This document shows positions 27,394-35,770 of a stretch of 64,000 nt of DNA, piece after piece; the stretch's first letter is position 1, and every line of letters begins with the position of its first letter. The position numbers and the translations under genes are program-made. Source of the stretch: Kribbella sp. CA-293567. Lineage in GTDB: Bacteria; Actinomycetota; Actinomycetes; Propionibacteriales; Kribbellaceae. The notes below the pieces were generated by a model, which saw nothing but the letters and a program-made list of their open reading frames with translations, did no database searches and was not told the DNA's origin. The DNA is taken from NCBI RefSeq assembly GCF_027627575.1, contig NZ_CP114065.1:3968001-4032000 (forward strand). The letters are read 5' to 3'.

Positions 27394-29424
27394 ATGATAC
27401 GACGCTTAGCCGCAGTGACCGCGGCCGCCGCCCTGGCTGCGGCATTTTCGTTCGCGAACGTTTCGCCGGCAGTGGCGGAGGGCGAGCTCTCGCCGGTCAT
27501 GGTGGTCCTGGACTCCTCCGGTTCGATGACGGCTCGTGACGCGGGCGGCAGTGGCACCAGGATGGACGCCGCCAAACGTGCCGTCACCTCGATGGTCGCG
27601 GGTCTGCCTGCTCAGGCTCAGGTCGGTCTGACGATCTACGGCGCCGGTACTGGTTCGAGTGGTTCGGAGAAGGCCGCGGGCTGTCGCGACGTCCGGGTCG
27701 TCCGGCCGGTCGCCGCGGTGAACAAGCCGCTGCTGACCGCGGCGGTCAACTCGGCCAAGGCCAGCGGCTACACGCCTATCGGCCAGTCGCTGCGGGTCGC
27801 GGCGGCTCAGCTGCCGAAGGAGGGACAGCGGTCGATCGTGCTGGTGTCGGACGGCGAGGACACCTGCGCTCCCCCGCAGCCCTGCGAGGTGGCTAAGGAG
27901 CTGCACCGGCAAGGCGTCGACCTGCACGTGCACGCGATCGGCTTCCGCGTCGACGCGAAGGCGCGCGCCCAGCTCGCCTGTATCGCGCAGAACACCGGCG
28001 GCACGTACCACGACGCGACCGACTCGAGTTCGCTGCTCGGCGTACTCGGGCGAGTCACCGAGCGGGCGCTGCGCCACTACGAGCCGACGGGCAAGCCGGT
28101 GACCGGTACTGCGGACCCGTTCACCGCTCCGACGATCACGCCCGGGCAGTACCTCGACACCCTGGATCCCGTCGAGGAGCGGTTCTACGCGACCGAGCTG
28201 AAGAGCGGCGACACCGCGTACTTCGCCGCTACGGCCGTCTTCCCCCGCGGCAACCCGCGCGACCTGGAGCTCCTCGACATCAAGATCACCGGACCTGGCG
28301 GCGCCGACTGCTTCCGGTCCCGGCGGGAGCTGCACACCCGGGCGAAGGTGGACGGCGGTTCGCTGACGACGGTCCTGAGCTGGGACGGCACGGTGGCCGG
28401 CTCGTCGAGGCCCAAGGCCTGCAGCGTCCCGGGGAAGTACGTCTTCAGGGTCACCCGGGACGCGAGGCAGGGCGGGACCGACCGGGTGCCGGTCGAGCTT
28501 CAGCTCCGAGTCGAGCCGCCGGTGACGGGAAGCCTCGGCGAGCAGGCACAGACCAGCAAGGTCGAGTTCGCCCAGGACCCGGCCGGTGCGGTTCGTCCGG
28601 TGCGGGCGGGCGGCTCGTTCAACGAAGCCACCACTCTGGCCGGCTCCGGCCGCTACGGCGAGACGATCTACTACGGCGAAGAGCTGTTCTACCGGGTGAA
28701 GCTCGACTGGGGCCAGGGGCTGGCCTACCGGGTCACCTTCGCTGGTACGCCGGACGGGAAGACCACCAACATCCGCACGGCGCTGCACAGCCCGGTTCGC
28801 GACGAGATCAAGTCGCACACCACCGCGTACACCGGGACCACCGACATCCTGCCGTCCGCCGGCAAGCCGATCGCGACGCCGCGGGTCGTCTATCTGAACC
28901 GGAACTCGAACGTCGCGGAGCTGCGCAAGACCGGCGTGGACGGCTGGTACTACATCGTCGCGAAGCTGGGCGTGCCTTTCGGCGCCGACGGCGCGACCGG
29001 CGGAGTGCCGATGACGATCGATGTCGCGGTCGTCGGTGACAAGGTCGCCGGACCCGAGTACGGCGCGTCGACGGGTGAGGCGGCGGCCACGCCGACACCG
29101 ACCCCCACGACGAGTACCACCTCCGAGCCGACGCCCTCGGGTGGAAACACCGAAGGGTCGAACAGCGGTGGTGACACCGAGCGGCCGGTGGCGGACGAGT
29201 CGTCCTCGCTGCTGCCGTGGCTCATCGGAGGTGGCGTGCTGGTCCTGGCTCTCGCGATCGTCGCCGCCGCCGTGATCCTCCGCAATCGCAACCGCAACTC
29301 ATCGGGCCCGGCTGCGGCGCAATACCCGCCGTACGGCGGGCAGGGTCAGCAATACCCGCCGTACGGCGGACCAGGGCAGCCCGGACACGGGCAGCCCGGG
29401 CAGGGCGGGTCTAACCGGCCTTGA
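27394..29424 (+). CDS. Secreted, membrane-anchored von Willebrand factor type A protein
   Basis: Exported protein of 676 residues. A signal peptide (residues 1-28, cut after SPAVA) is followed by a vWA domain (about 30-215) with an intact metal site, DSSGSM, and LVSDGEDTC. A beta-rich middle leads to a Thr/Ser/Pro spacer (PTPTPTTSTTSEPTP), one transmembrane helix (LIGGGVLVLALAIVAAAVIL) and a short cytoplasmic tail rich in Gly, Gln, Pro and Tyr. Start ATG 27394 has GGAGAG upstream. It overlaps the convergent kinase gene by 14 bp. The topology suggests an adhesive or sensory surface protein. Confidence 0.9.
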   Translation: MIRRLAAVTAAAALAAAFSFANVSPAVAEGELSPVMVVLDSSGSMTARDAGGSGTRMDAAKRAVTSMVAGLPAQAQVGLTIYGAGTGSSGSEKAAGCRDVRVVRPVAAVNKPLLTAAVNSAKASGYTPIGQSLRVAAAQLPKEGQRSIVLVSDGEDTCAPPQPCEVAKELHRQGVDLHVHAIGFRVDAKARAQLACIAQNTGGTYHDATDSSSLLGVLGRVTERALRHYEPTGKPVTGTADPFTAPTITPGQYLDTLDPVEERFYATELKSGDTAYFAATAVFPRGNPRDLELLDIKITGPGGADCFRSRRELHTRAKVDGGSLTTVLSWDGTVAGSSRPKACSVPGKYVFRVTRDARQGGTDRVPVELQLRVEPPVTGSLGEQAQTSKVEFAQDPAGAVRPVRAGGSFNEATTLAGSGRYGETIYYGEELFYRVKLDWGQGLAYRVTFAGTPDGKTTNIRTALHSPVRDEIKSHTTAYTGTTDILPSAGKPIATPRVVYLNRNSNVAELRKTGVDGWYYIVAKLGVPFGADGATGGVPMTIDVAVVGDKVAGPEYGASTGEAAATPTPTPTTSTTSEPTPSGGNTEGSNSGGDTERPVADESSSLLPWLIGGGVLVLALAIVAAAVILRNRNRNSSGPAAAQYPPYGGQGQQYPPYGGPGQPGHGQPGQGGSNRP

Positions 29425-30664
29425 CCCAGCGGTAGGACGACCCAGACTGGCGGCACTCCACCCGGGTGCCGTCAGTCGTCGTTTCGATCCCACCGACTTC
29501 CTGCCACCCGCATGCGGCGCCGACGGTGACCTGCGGGTTCGGCACCGGCGTCACCGGCCCGGTGGGAACCGTTGGGGGTGGCGACAGTGTGCCGCTCGTG
29601 GAGGGAGGTTTCGGCGAGTTGCTGGGTGGTGTGGAGCTGTCGCCGTCCGGTGGCCGGTTCAGCGCCAAAGCGCCCGCAGTACCGGCCGCGAGCAGGCCAA
29701 CCACCCCAGCGACGGCCAGTACGAGACGCCGTCGGCGAGGCCACGGCGCATGCACGTCACGTGAAGGTGGCCTGACCACTGGCTGAGCCGGAGGTGCAGG
29801 CGGCTCGGCACGAGTGTGGTACGCCGCAGGAAGCTCAGGGAGCTGGTCGAAGACCTCGATCAGCTCTCCGTCGGCTGTGTGCACCGGTACTCGCAGTTCG
29901 GTAGCGAGTACCGGCTCCAACCCAGCTAGTGCGGCCCGCGCCGAGGGTGGTCGCTCGTCTGGCGCTGTACGCGTCAGAGCCTCGACGACGTCCCACACAA
30001 CGCCCCTCGAACCGGCCGGCCGCTCTGGCAGAGGCCCGGCGGCAGGTGGCTCCTCCCCAGTCAGTAGCTGCCAACCGGTGACACCGGCGGCGTACAGGTC
30101 CTGCTTGATCGACGGCGGCTTTCCGGCCAGCGCCTCGGGTGCGACGTAGCCAGGTGTGCCGACCACGGCGCCGTGCTGGGTGAGACGTGGTTCGGTCAGC
30201 GACAGGGCGATGCCGAAGTCGCTGAGGCGTAGTACGGGCAGGCCGGTGCCGGTGGTCTCCAGCAGGAGGTTGGACGGCTTCACGTCACGGTGGACCAGTC
30301 CTGCGGCGTGAACCTGCTCCAGGGCACTGAGCAGTTGAGCGAGCAGTTCGGCGGTGTAGCGCTCGGGCAAGGCGCCGAAGTCGGCGACGAGGCTACTGAC
30401 GTCGCCGCCCCCGAGCAGGTCCATGGCGAGCAGTGCCTGGTCGTCCTCGGCCACCCAGCCGTACGGGCTCAATACGTTGGGGTGGTCGAGCCGCAGGCCT
30501 TGTTCGCGGACGAACCGCAGCATGGCGCCGGCATGGCGTTGCCGCAGGACCTTGGCCGCGCAGATCCGGCCCAGGCGGCGATCCCACGCACGCCAGACCG
30601 TTCCGGTGCCACCTGAGCCGATCGGGTCGATGAGCTCGAACCGGCCGGCGAAGACGTCTGGCAC
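29411..30664 (-). CDS. Serine/threonine protein kinase, transmembrane
   Basis: Eukaryotic-type protein kinase of 417 residues. Motifs are complete: glycine loop IGSGGTGTVW, Lys in CAAKVL, catalytic loop HRDVKPSNLL, DFG in SDFGIAL and GTPGYVAPEA. After the kinase domain (about 1-265) comes a linker, one membrane helix (LVLAVAGVVGLLAAGTAGALAL) and a small extracellular tail with two Cys. The start GTG 30664 (VPDVFAGRF) has AGGAGAA seven bases upstream. The extracellular part is too short for a PASTA array, so its signal differs from PknB. Confidence 0.92.
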   Translation of the reverse strand: MPDVFAGRFELIDPIGSGGTGTVWRAWDRRLGRICAAKVLRQRHAGAMLRFVREQGLRLDHPNVLSPYGWVAEDDQALLAMDLLGGGDVSSLVADFGALPERYTAELLAQLLSALEQVHAAGLVHRDVKPSNLLLETTGTGLPVLRLSDFGIALSLTEPRLTQHGAVVGTPGYVAPEALAGKPPSIKQDLYAAGVTGWQLLTGEEPPAAGPLPERPAGSRGVVWDVVEALTRTAPDERPPSARAALAGLEPVLATELRVPVHTADGELIEVFDQLPELPAAYHTRAEPPAPPAQPVVRPPSRDVHAPWPRRRRLVLAVAGVVGLLAAGTAGALALNRPPDGDSSTPPSNSPKPPSTSGTLSPPPTVPTGPVTPVPNPQVTVGAACGWQEVGGIETTTDGTRVECRQSGSSYRWVKAG

Positions 30665-30739
30665 CAGCAGTTCTCCTCTCACCCGGTGACCGCGGCCTAC
30701 CTTGCCAGGCCGCGGGTGCCGGAGGAGAGGTGACCCTGG

Positions 30740-31165
30740 CTAGACGTAGTACCCGTCGACGGGAACCCGTGCCTCGTCGTACAGGGCAGGGCCTTCCTGC
30801 GGTACCGCGGGGAAGCCGCCGCCAGGCTTGAGGCCGTTGAGCTGGTCGCCCGAGAGCGCGTAGACGACGCGGCCGAGGCCGGAGCGTTCGATCGCGCCGG
30901 CGCACATGCCGCAGGGCTGGCAACTGGTGTACATCGTCGTACCGGCTGCCGTGTCGGCGTCGAGTTCGCGGGCGGCCCACTTGGCGAGTTTCAGCTCGGG
31001 GTGCGCGCTGATGTCCGCGTCGGTGATGGTGGTGTTGTGGTCCTCGGCGACCACCCTGCCGTCGGGACCGACGAGCAGCGAGCCGAAGGGCGGGTTGCCG
31101 GACTCCCGGGCCTTGGCGGCCAGGGCGATCGCGCGGCGCAGGAACTCTTCTGCTTCAGGCGTCAC
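30740..31165 (-). CDS. Nucleoside/nucleobase deaminase (CDA fold)
   Basis: Zinc-dependent deaminase of 141 residues. The zinc site is formed by His and Glu in HPELKLAKWA and the two Cys of SCQPCGMCAGAI. HPE in place of the usual HAE is a small change; the Glu proton shuttle is retained. The fold is shared by guanine, cytosine and tRNA adenosine deaminases; the short length and sequence favour a guanine- or cytosine-type enzyme. It starts with GTG overlapping the stop of the LLM gene by four bases, so the two are co-translated. Confidence 0.85.
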   Translation of the reverse strand: MTPEAEEFLRRAIALAAKARESGNPPFGSLLVGPDGRVVAEDHNTTITDADISAHPELKLAKWAARELDADTAAGTTMYTSCQPCGMCAGAIERSGLGRVVYALSGDQLNGLKPGGGFPAVPQEGPALYDEARVPVDGYYV

Positions 31166-32013
31166 AACGAGTCTCCTCTGTACTTCCAGGACGCCGCGAC
31201 GGTCGCGAGGTCCTTCCAGGCGTACTCCGGCCGTTCGGTCTCCGCCGGATCGCCGGCGAACGGATCCAGTACGACGCTGGTCGCGCCGAGCAGCCGCAGC
31301 TCCTCCAGATCAGCCACCACCTGGTCGATCGTTCCCTCACCGGCGACCCGCTCGTCCTCCGGCAGCGGCGCGGCGGTGAGCCGCAGCAGGATCCGCGGCG
31401 CGAATCCCGGTACCGGCCGGCCCTCCTCGTCCGCGATGGCTTTCAGCCGGTCCAGCTTGCCGCGCATCCAGTCGACGCGCTGGCGCAGCGGATGCCAGGC
31501 GTCGCCGAGCAGTACCGCGCGGCGCAGTCCGGCTTCGCTGCCACCGCCGACCCAGATCGGGAGGTCGCCGCTGCGGTAGTCGGCCTCGTTCGCCCAGGCT
31601 TCCCGGACAGCGATGATCAGCTCGTCGGTCAGCTTCCCGCGCCGGTTGAAGTCGACGCCGAGCGCCTCGAACTCCTGCCGCGCCCAGCCGACGCCGAGGC
31701 CGAGCACGAACCGGCCGCCGCTCAGAGCGTTGAGGTTGGCCGCCATCCGCGCGACCAGCAGCGGATGCCGGTACGGCGCGATCAGTACCGTCGTACCGAG
31801 TCCGATCGTGGTGACGCCGGCCAGCCAACTCAGGGTGGTGAAGGGCTCGTAGAAGGGTGCCGGGTACTGCGCCGCGACGTCGGGCGTGATCGCGACGTGG
31901 TCGGAGACCAGCAGCCGGTCGTAGCCGAGGCCTTCGACGATGCCGGCCCAGTCGCGCAGGCGGGCGGGGTCGGCACCGGGGCCGAAGTTGGGGACGTTCA
32001 CACCGATTTCCAC
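31162..32013 (-). CDS. LLM class F420-dependent oxidoreductase
   Basis: Luciferase-like flavin or F420 enzyme of 283 residues with a TIM-barrel fold. Typical segments are the N-terminal strand IGVNVPNFGP, LVSDHVAI, the TTIGLGTTVLIAPYRHP stretch and RFVLGLGVGWARQEFEALG. F420 use is inferred from the actinobacterial subfamily. It precedes the deaminase gene with a GTGA overlap. It may act on a heterocycle or other small aromatic, but no substrate is certain. Confidence 0.88.
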   Translation of the reverse strand: MEIGVNVPNFGPGADPARLRDWAGIVEGLGYDRLLVSDHVAITPDVAAQYPAPFYEPFTTLSWLAGVTTIGLGTTVLIAPYRHPLLVARMAANLNALSGGRFVLGLGVGWARQEFEALGVDFNRRGKLTDELIIAVREAWANEADYRSGDLPIWVGGGSEAGLRRAVLLGDAWHPLRQRVDWMRGKLDRLKAIADEEGRPVPGFAPRILLRLTAAPLPEDERVAGEGTIDQVVADLEELRLLGATSVVLDPFAGDPAETERPEYAWKDLATVAASWKYRGDSL

Positions 32014-32094
32014 CTCGTCAGGCTATCCAGCCGAAAGGGCCGTCCTGAAGAGGTTCCGCGGCGAAAATCCGCTGCCTGGCCGGGGATTCCCCGG

Positions 32095-32107
32095 TATCGT
32101 TACCCGG
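32095..32107 (+). promoter_or_regulatory. Leaderless promoter of the Lrp gene
   Basis: A -10 box TATCGT (32095-32100) lies six bases before the GTG start at 32107, so transcription should begin at or next to the start codon. No clear -35 box is visible. Confidence 0.5.
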
Positions 32108-32565
32108 TGACCGAGAGTCTTGATCCGACCGACTGGGCCATCCTGGTCGAGCTGCAGCGCAACGGCCGGATCCCGCTGACCGAACTCGGCCGCCGGGTGA
32201 ACCTGAGCGCCTCGGCGACCACCGAGCGGTTGAAGCGGCTGGAGGCGACCGGGGTGATCAGCGGCTACCGGGCCGACGTCGATCTGGCGAAGGTGGGTTT
32301 CGCGGTACTGGCCGTCGTCCGGCTGAAGTATCCGGGCAACCGGCACGAGCCCCTCCGCCTGCTGATGGAGCGACGACTCGAGATCCTCGAGTGTCTCCGG
32401 ACCACCGGCGACGACTGCTACACGCTCAAGGTGGCGGCCGGCTCGATGGCGCATCTGGAGGAGCTGGTGAACGAGCTGACCGAGTTCGGCAGCACCACCA
32501 CGAACCTCGTCTACAGCCAGACCCAGCCCTACCGCGGCCCACAGGCCCCGCCCCCAGAGGCGTGA
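32107..32565 (+). CDS. Lrp/AsnC family transcriptional regulator
   Basis: Regulator of 152 residues. The N-terminal helix-turn-helix (DPTDWAILVELQRNGRIPLT, SASATTERLKRLEATGVI) is followed by a RAM ligand-binding domain with the Gly/Asp turn TTGDDCYTLKVA. Lrp/AsnC proteins form octamers and respond to amino acids. It is divergent from the LLM/deaminase operon with a 93-bp gap and probably represses or activates it. The longer frame to 31492 runs antisense to the LLM gene and is not real. Confidence 0.92.
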   Translation: MTESLDPTDWAILVELQRNGRIPLTELGRRVNLSASATTERLKRLEATGVISGYRADVDLAKVGFAVLAVVRLKYPGNRHEPLRLLMERRLEILECLRTTGDDCYTLKVAAGSMAHLEELVNELTEFGSTTTNLVYSQTQPYRGPQAPPPEA

Positions 32566-32648
32566 TGCCGGTTGGGCTGGATGAGCAGGAGTGACGCCGC
32601 GGGAGGTGCGGGACGGTTGCTGACGTGCGGTCGGTCGGTCGCAGGAGG

Positions 32649-33086
32649 TCAGTCGAAGAGCGTGGTGGTGACCGGGGTGCCGAGCTCCACGGTGCGGCTG
32701 ACCGTGCAGAGGCGGTCGTCCGACATCTTCACCGCGCGGGGCAGTGCTTCGCGGGCCTTGTCGCCGTCCTCGCCCTCGGGGAAGGCGATGGTGAACTCGA
32801 CCTCGAGGTTCTCCAGCCGATTGCCTTCCTCCGGGTCGCGGACCTTGTCGCCGCGGACCACCGCGCGGAACTCGGTCGGCTCGGCCCGGCGGCTCGTCAC
32901 CACGTCGACGTCGATCGCCGAGCAGGTGCCGATGGCGGCCAGGAACAGCTCCACCGGGGTGAAGTCGGTGTCACCGCCGGAGCCGACCGACAGGCTGCCG
33001 CCGCGCACGTTGCGGACCTCGTACTTGCTGTTGGCGGTGCGCTCGAACTGCACCTGCCGGAGGGTGTCGTCGCCCATTTCCGTCAC
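32649..33086 (-). CDS. OsmC family protein
   Basis: Protein of 145 residues with the OsmC/Ohr fold. The first strand region RTANSKYEVRNVRGGSLSVG and the central helix SGGDTDFTPVELFLAAIGTCSAIDVDVV are typical; Cys in IGTCSAID is the expected peroxidatic position, while the second Cys (CTVSRTVELG) is near the C-terminus. OsmC/Ohr members reduce organic hydroperoxides. GTG 33086 and ATG 33077 are both possible starts; neither has a clear ribosome site. A 15-bp palindrome lies six bases upstream, so a repressor could block transcription or initiation. Confidence 0.85.
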   Translation of the reverse strand: MTEMGDDTLRQVQFERTANSKYEVRNVRGGSLSVGSGGDTDFTPVELFLAAIGTCSAIDVDVVTSRRAEPTEFRAVVRGDKVRDPEEGNRLENLEVEFTIAFPEGEDGDKAREALPRAVKMSDDRLCTVSRTVELGTPVTTTLFD

Positions 33087-33091
33087 AATCT

Positions 33092-33106
33092 GTTGCCTGA
33101 GGCAAC
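33092..33106. promoter_or_regulatory. 15-bp palindrome GTTGCCTGAGGCAAC before osmC
   Basis: A perfect inverted repeat (GTTGCCT/AGGCAAC around one base) fills the 21-bp gap between osmC and the NAD(P)-binding gene. It fits a MarR/OhrR-size dimer site. The arms GTTGC/GCAAC recur at 21544-21558, and degenerate forms (TATGCCTGAGGCAAC, TATGCCTGGGGCAAC) appear at 9727 and 19617. Confidence 0.55.
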
Positions 33107-33107
33107 G

Positions 33108-33761
33108 TCAGAGGGTGGCCAGTGCCTCGGCGGCCGGGGTGTCGCCGGCGATCAGCTCGAGGGTGCGGCCGATCGCCGCCGGGGTGTCGCAGAGGCCGGC
33201 CAGCACGAGGGCGACGTCGTCGCGGGTGATGCTGCCGTTCCCGGTCTTGTCGGCGAGCAGTACCAGGCCCGTGCCGGGGTCGTTGGTCAGTGCTCCCGGG
33301 CGCAGGATCGTCCAGTCGAGCCCGTCGCGGGCACGCAGGTCGTCCTCGGCGGCCTTCTTGGCCTTGAGATAGATCGTGAAGGTGTCGTCGGGGTCCAGCT
33401 CGTCGGCCCGGTCGGCGCCCATCGAGCCGACCTGCAGGTAGCGCCTGACGCCGGCCTGCTCCGCCGCGTCGGCCAGCAGTGCTGCCGCGCCGCGATCGAC
33501 GGTGTCCTTGCGATCGTTCCCGCTGCCCGGTCCGGCCCCGGCGGCGAAGATCGCGACATCGGCGCCGGTGAGGATCTTGGCCACCTCCTCGGCACCGGCC
33601 GACTCCAGATCCAGTACTGCGGCCTCACCGCCGGCCGCGGCGATGTCGGCCTCGTGCGCGGGGTTGCGGACCAGCCCGACCACCGTGTGTCCGTCGGCAG
33701 TGAGCAGCCTCGTCAGCCGCAGCGCGATCTGTCCATGTCCACCAGCTATCACGACTCGCAT
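33108..33761 (-). CDS. NAD(P)-binding atypical SDR (NmrA/YwnB-like)
   Basis: Protein of 217 residues with a Rossmann fold: VVIAGGHGQIALRLTRLL at the N-terminus, LVRNP following the second strand and WTILRPGALTNDPGTG. It lacks the classical YxxxK dyad in its normal place (YLKAKKAAED serves as the related YxxxK element of the atypical group). Such proteins act as redox-state sensors or small reductases. It lies 21 bp upstream of osmC on the same strand and may be co-transcribed with it through the intervening palindrome. Confidence 0.87.
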   Translation of the reverse strand: MRVVIAGGHGQIALRLTRLLTADGHTVVGLVRNPAHEADIAAAGGEAAVLDLESAGAEEVAKILTGADVAIFAAGAGPGSGNDRKDTVDRGAAALLADAAEQAGVRRYLQVGSMGADRADELDPDDTFTIYLKAKKAAEDDLRARDGLDWTILRPGALTNDPGTGLVLLADKTGNGSITRDDVALVLAGLCDTPAAIGRTLELIAGDTPAAEALATL

Positions 33762-33820
33762 GTCACCGAGCCTAGGTCACCGGCTCCCGGCCCGCCGATC
33801 CCAGGGGGCCGGGACCCGCG

Positions 33821-35701
33821 TCAGGCCTCGTGCCGCAGGATCGGCCGGAGCGCTTCGAGCACCGCCGCGTCCTCGATCGTCGACGGCACGGGTTCGTCAC
33901 GCCCGTCGGCGATCCCCCGCATCGTCTTGCGCAGGATCTTGCCCGACCGGGTCTTGGGCAGCGCGTCGACCATGGCCACCTCCCGGAATGCAGCGACCGG
34001 CCCGATGTCACGCCGTACGGCGGCCACCAGTTCCTCCTGCAGCAGCTCCGGCGAGATCGTCGCGCCGGCCTTCAGCACGACCAGCCCCCGTGGCAACTGC
34101 CCTTTGAGCGGGTCGTGCACGCCGATCACCGCGCACTCGGCCACCGCGGGATGTGCCGCGAGGACGGCCTCTATGCTGCCGGTCGAGAGCCGGTGCCCGG
34201 CCACGTTGATCACGTCGTCGGTCCGGCCCATCACGAACACGTAGCCGTCGGCATCGAGGTAGCCCGAGTCGCCGGTCAGGTAGTACCCGTCGAAGCGGCT
34301 CAGGTAGTTGTCGATGTAGCGCTGGTCGTCACCCCACAGCGTCGGCAGCGCACCCGGTGGCAGGGGTAGCTTGATCGCGATCGATCCTTCCTCCCCGGTG
34401 GGCAGTGGGCTTCCGGTGGAGTCGAGCACCTGGACGTCCCAGCCGGGCAGCGGCACCGTCGCCGAGCCGGGTTTGACCGGCAGCGGCTCCAGACCGCGGG
34501 GGTTCGCGACGATCGGCCAGCCTGTCTCGGTCTGCCACCAGTGATCGATCACCGGTACGCCGAGCTTGCCGTGCGCCCAGCGGTACGTCTCGGGGTCGAG
34601 TCGCTCACCGGCCAGGAACAGCGTCCTGAACGCATCGAGGGGGTACTTCGCCAGCTGCCCCGCCTCGGGGTCGACCTTCTTGATCGCCCGCAGCGCGGTC
34701 GGCGCGGTGAAGAGCGCTTTCACGCGATGCTCGGAGATCACCCGCCAGAAGGCGCCCGCGTCCGGCGTACCGACCGGTTTGCCTTCGTAGAGGACGGTGG
34801 TGGCGCCGATCAGCAGCGGCGCGTAGACGATGTAGGAGTGGCCGACGACCCAGCCCACGTCGGAGGCGGTCCACCAGACGTCGCCGGGGTGGATGTCGTA
34901 GACGGCGCCCATGGTCCAGGCCAGCGCGACGGCGTGACCGCCGTTGTCACGGACGACGCCCTTCGGCTTGCCGGTGGTTCCCGAGGTGTAGAGCACGTAG
35001 AGCGGGTCGGTCGCGGCGACCGGAACGGGTTCGGCCGGAGTGGCACCGCCGACCGCGTCGGACCAGTCGAGATCGCGCTCTCCGAGTTCGGCCGTGGCCT
35101 GCGGGCGCTGCAGTACGACGGTCGACGAGGGCTGATGGGTGGCCAGCTCGAGGGCTGCGTCGATGATCGGTTTGTACTCCACCACCCGGGCCGGCTCGAT
35201 CCCGCAAGACGCCGCGACGATCACCTTCGGGGTCGCGTCGTCGATCCGGGCGGCGAGCTCCTTCGGCGCGAACCCACCGAAGACGACCGAGTGGATCGCG
35301 CCGAGCCGCGCGCAGGCCAGCATCGTGATCACCGCCTCGGGGATCATCGGCAGGTACACGATCACCCGGTCGCCGTGGCCGACGCCGAGCCGTCTCAGCG
35401 CGCCCGCGAAGAGCGCGACCTCGTCGCGCAGTTCGGCGTAGGTGTAGGTGCGGGCCGAGCCGGTGACGGGTGAGTCATAGATCAGCGCGGTCCGGTCCCC
35501 GAGCCCCGCCTCGACGTGCCGGTCGAGCGCGTTGTACGACGTGTTCAGTTCCCCGTCGGGGAACCAGCGGTGGATCGGTGCCGCCGAGGTGTCCAGCGCT
35601 CGCGTCGGTGGCCGCGTCCAGCTGATCGCGCCGGCCGCTTCGAGCCAGAAGCCCTCCGGATCCGCCAGGCTGCGGCGGTGAACGTCCTCGTACACACCCA
35701 T
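33821..35701 (-). CDS. prpE: Propionyl-CoA/acetyl-CoA synthetase (PrpE/ACSS3 type)
   Basis: Acyl-adenylate-forming ligase of 626 residues, the usual length for PrpE. It activates propionate or acetate with ATP and CoA. Motifs are VLYTSGTTGKPKG (P-loop), HWWQTETGWP, YLTGDSGYLDADGYVFVMGR and the C-terminal PKTRSGKILRK containing the acetylatable Lys. The N-terminal block YEDVHRRSLADPEGFWLE is typical. ATG 35701 has GGAGG seven bases upstream; the longer frame to 36190 lies antisense to the neighbouring gene. It is divergent from the threonine dehydratase-like gene, which could supply 2-ketobutyrate and hence propionate. Confidence 0.85.
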   Translation of the reverse strand: MGVYEDVHRRSLADPEGFWLEAAGAISWTRPPTRALDTSAAPIHRWFPDGELNTSYNALDRHVEAGLGDRTALIYDSPVTGSARTYTYAELRDEVALFAGALRRLGVGHGDRVIVYLPMIPEAVITMLACARLGAIHSVVFGGFAPKELAARIDDATPKVIVAASCGIEPARVVEYKPIIDAALELATHQPSSTVVLQRPQATAELGERDLDWSDAVGGATPAEPVPVAATDPLYVLYTSGTTGKPKGVVRDNGGHAVALAWTMGAVYDIHPGDVWWTASDVGWVVGHSYIVYAPLLIGATTVLYEGKPVGTPDAGAFWRVISEHRVKALFTAPTALRAIKKVDPEAGQLAKYPLDAFRTLFLAGERLDPETYRWAHGKLGVPVIDHWWQTETGWPIVANPRGLEPLPVKPGSATVPLPGWDVQVLDSTGSPLPTGEEGSIAIKLPLPPGALPTLWGDDQRYIDNYLSRFDGYYLTGDSGYLDADGYVFVMGRTDDVINVAGHRLSTGSIEAVLAAHPAVAECAVIGVHDPLKGQLPRGLVVLKAGATISPELLQEELVAAVRRDIGPVAAFREVAMVDALPKTRSGKILRKTMRGIADGRDEPVPSTIEDAAVLEALRPILRHEA

Positions 35702-35770
35702 CTGGTCGCCTCCATCTCTTCGTGAAGCTCGCACCACGGTAGTCCTGCCCCGCGTGGCAGGGTGGGACAC

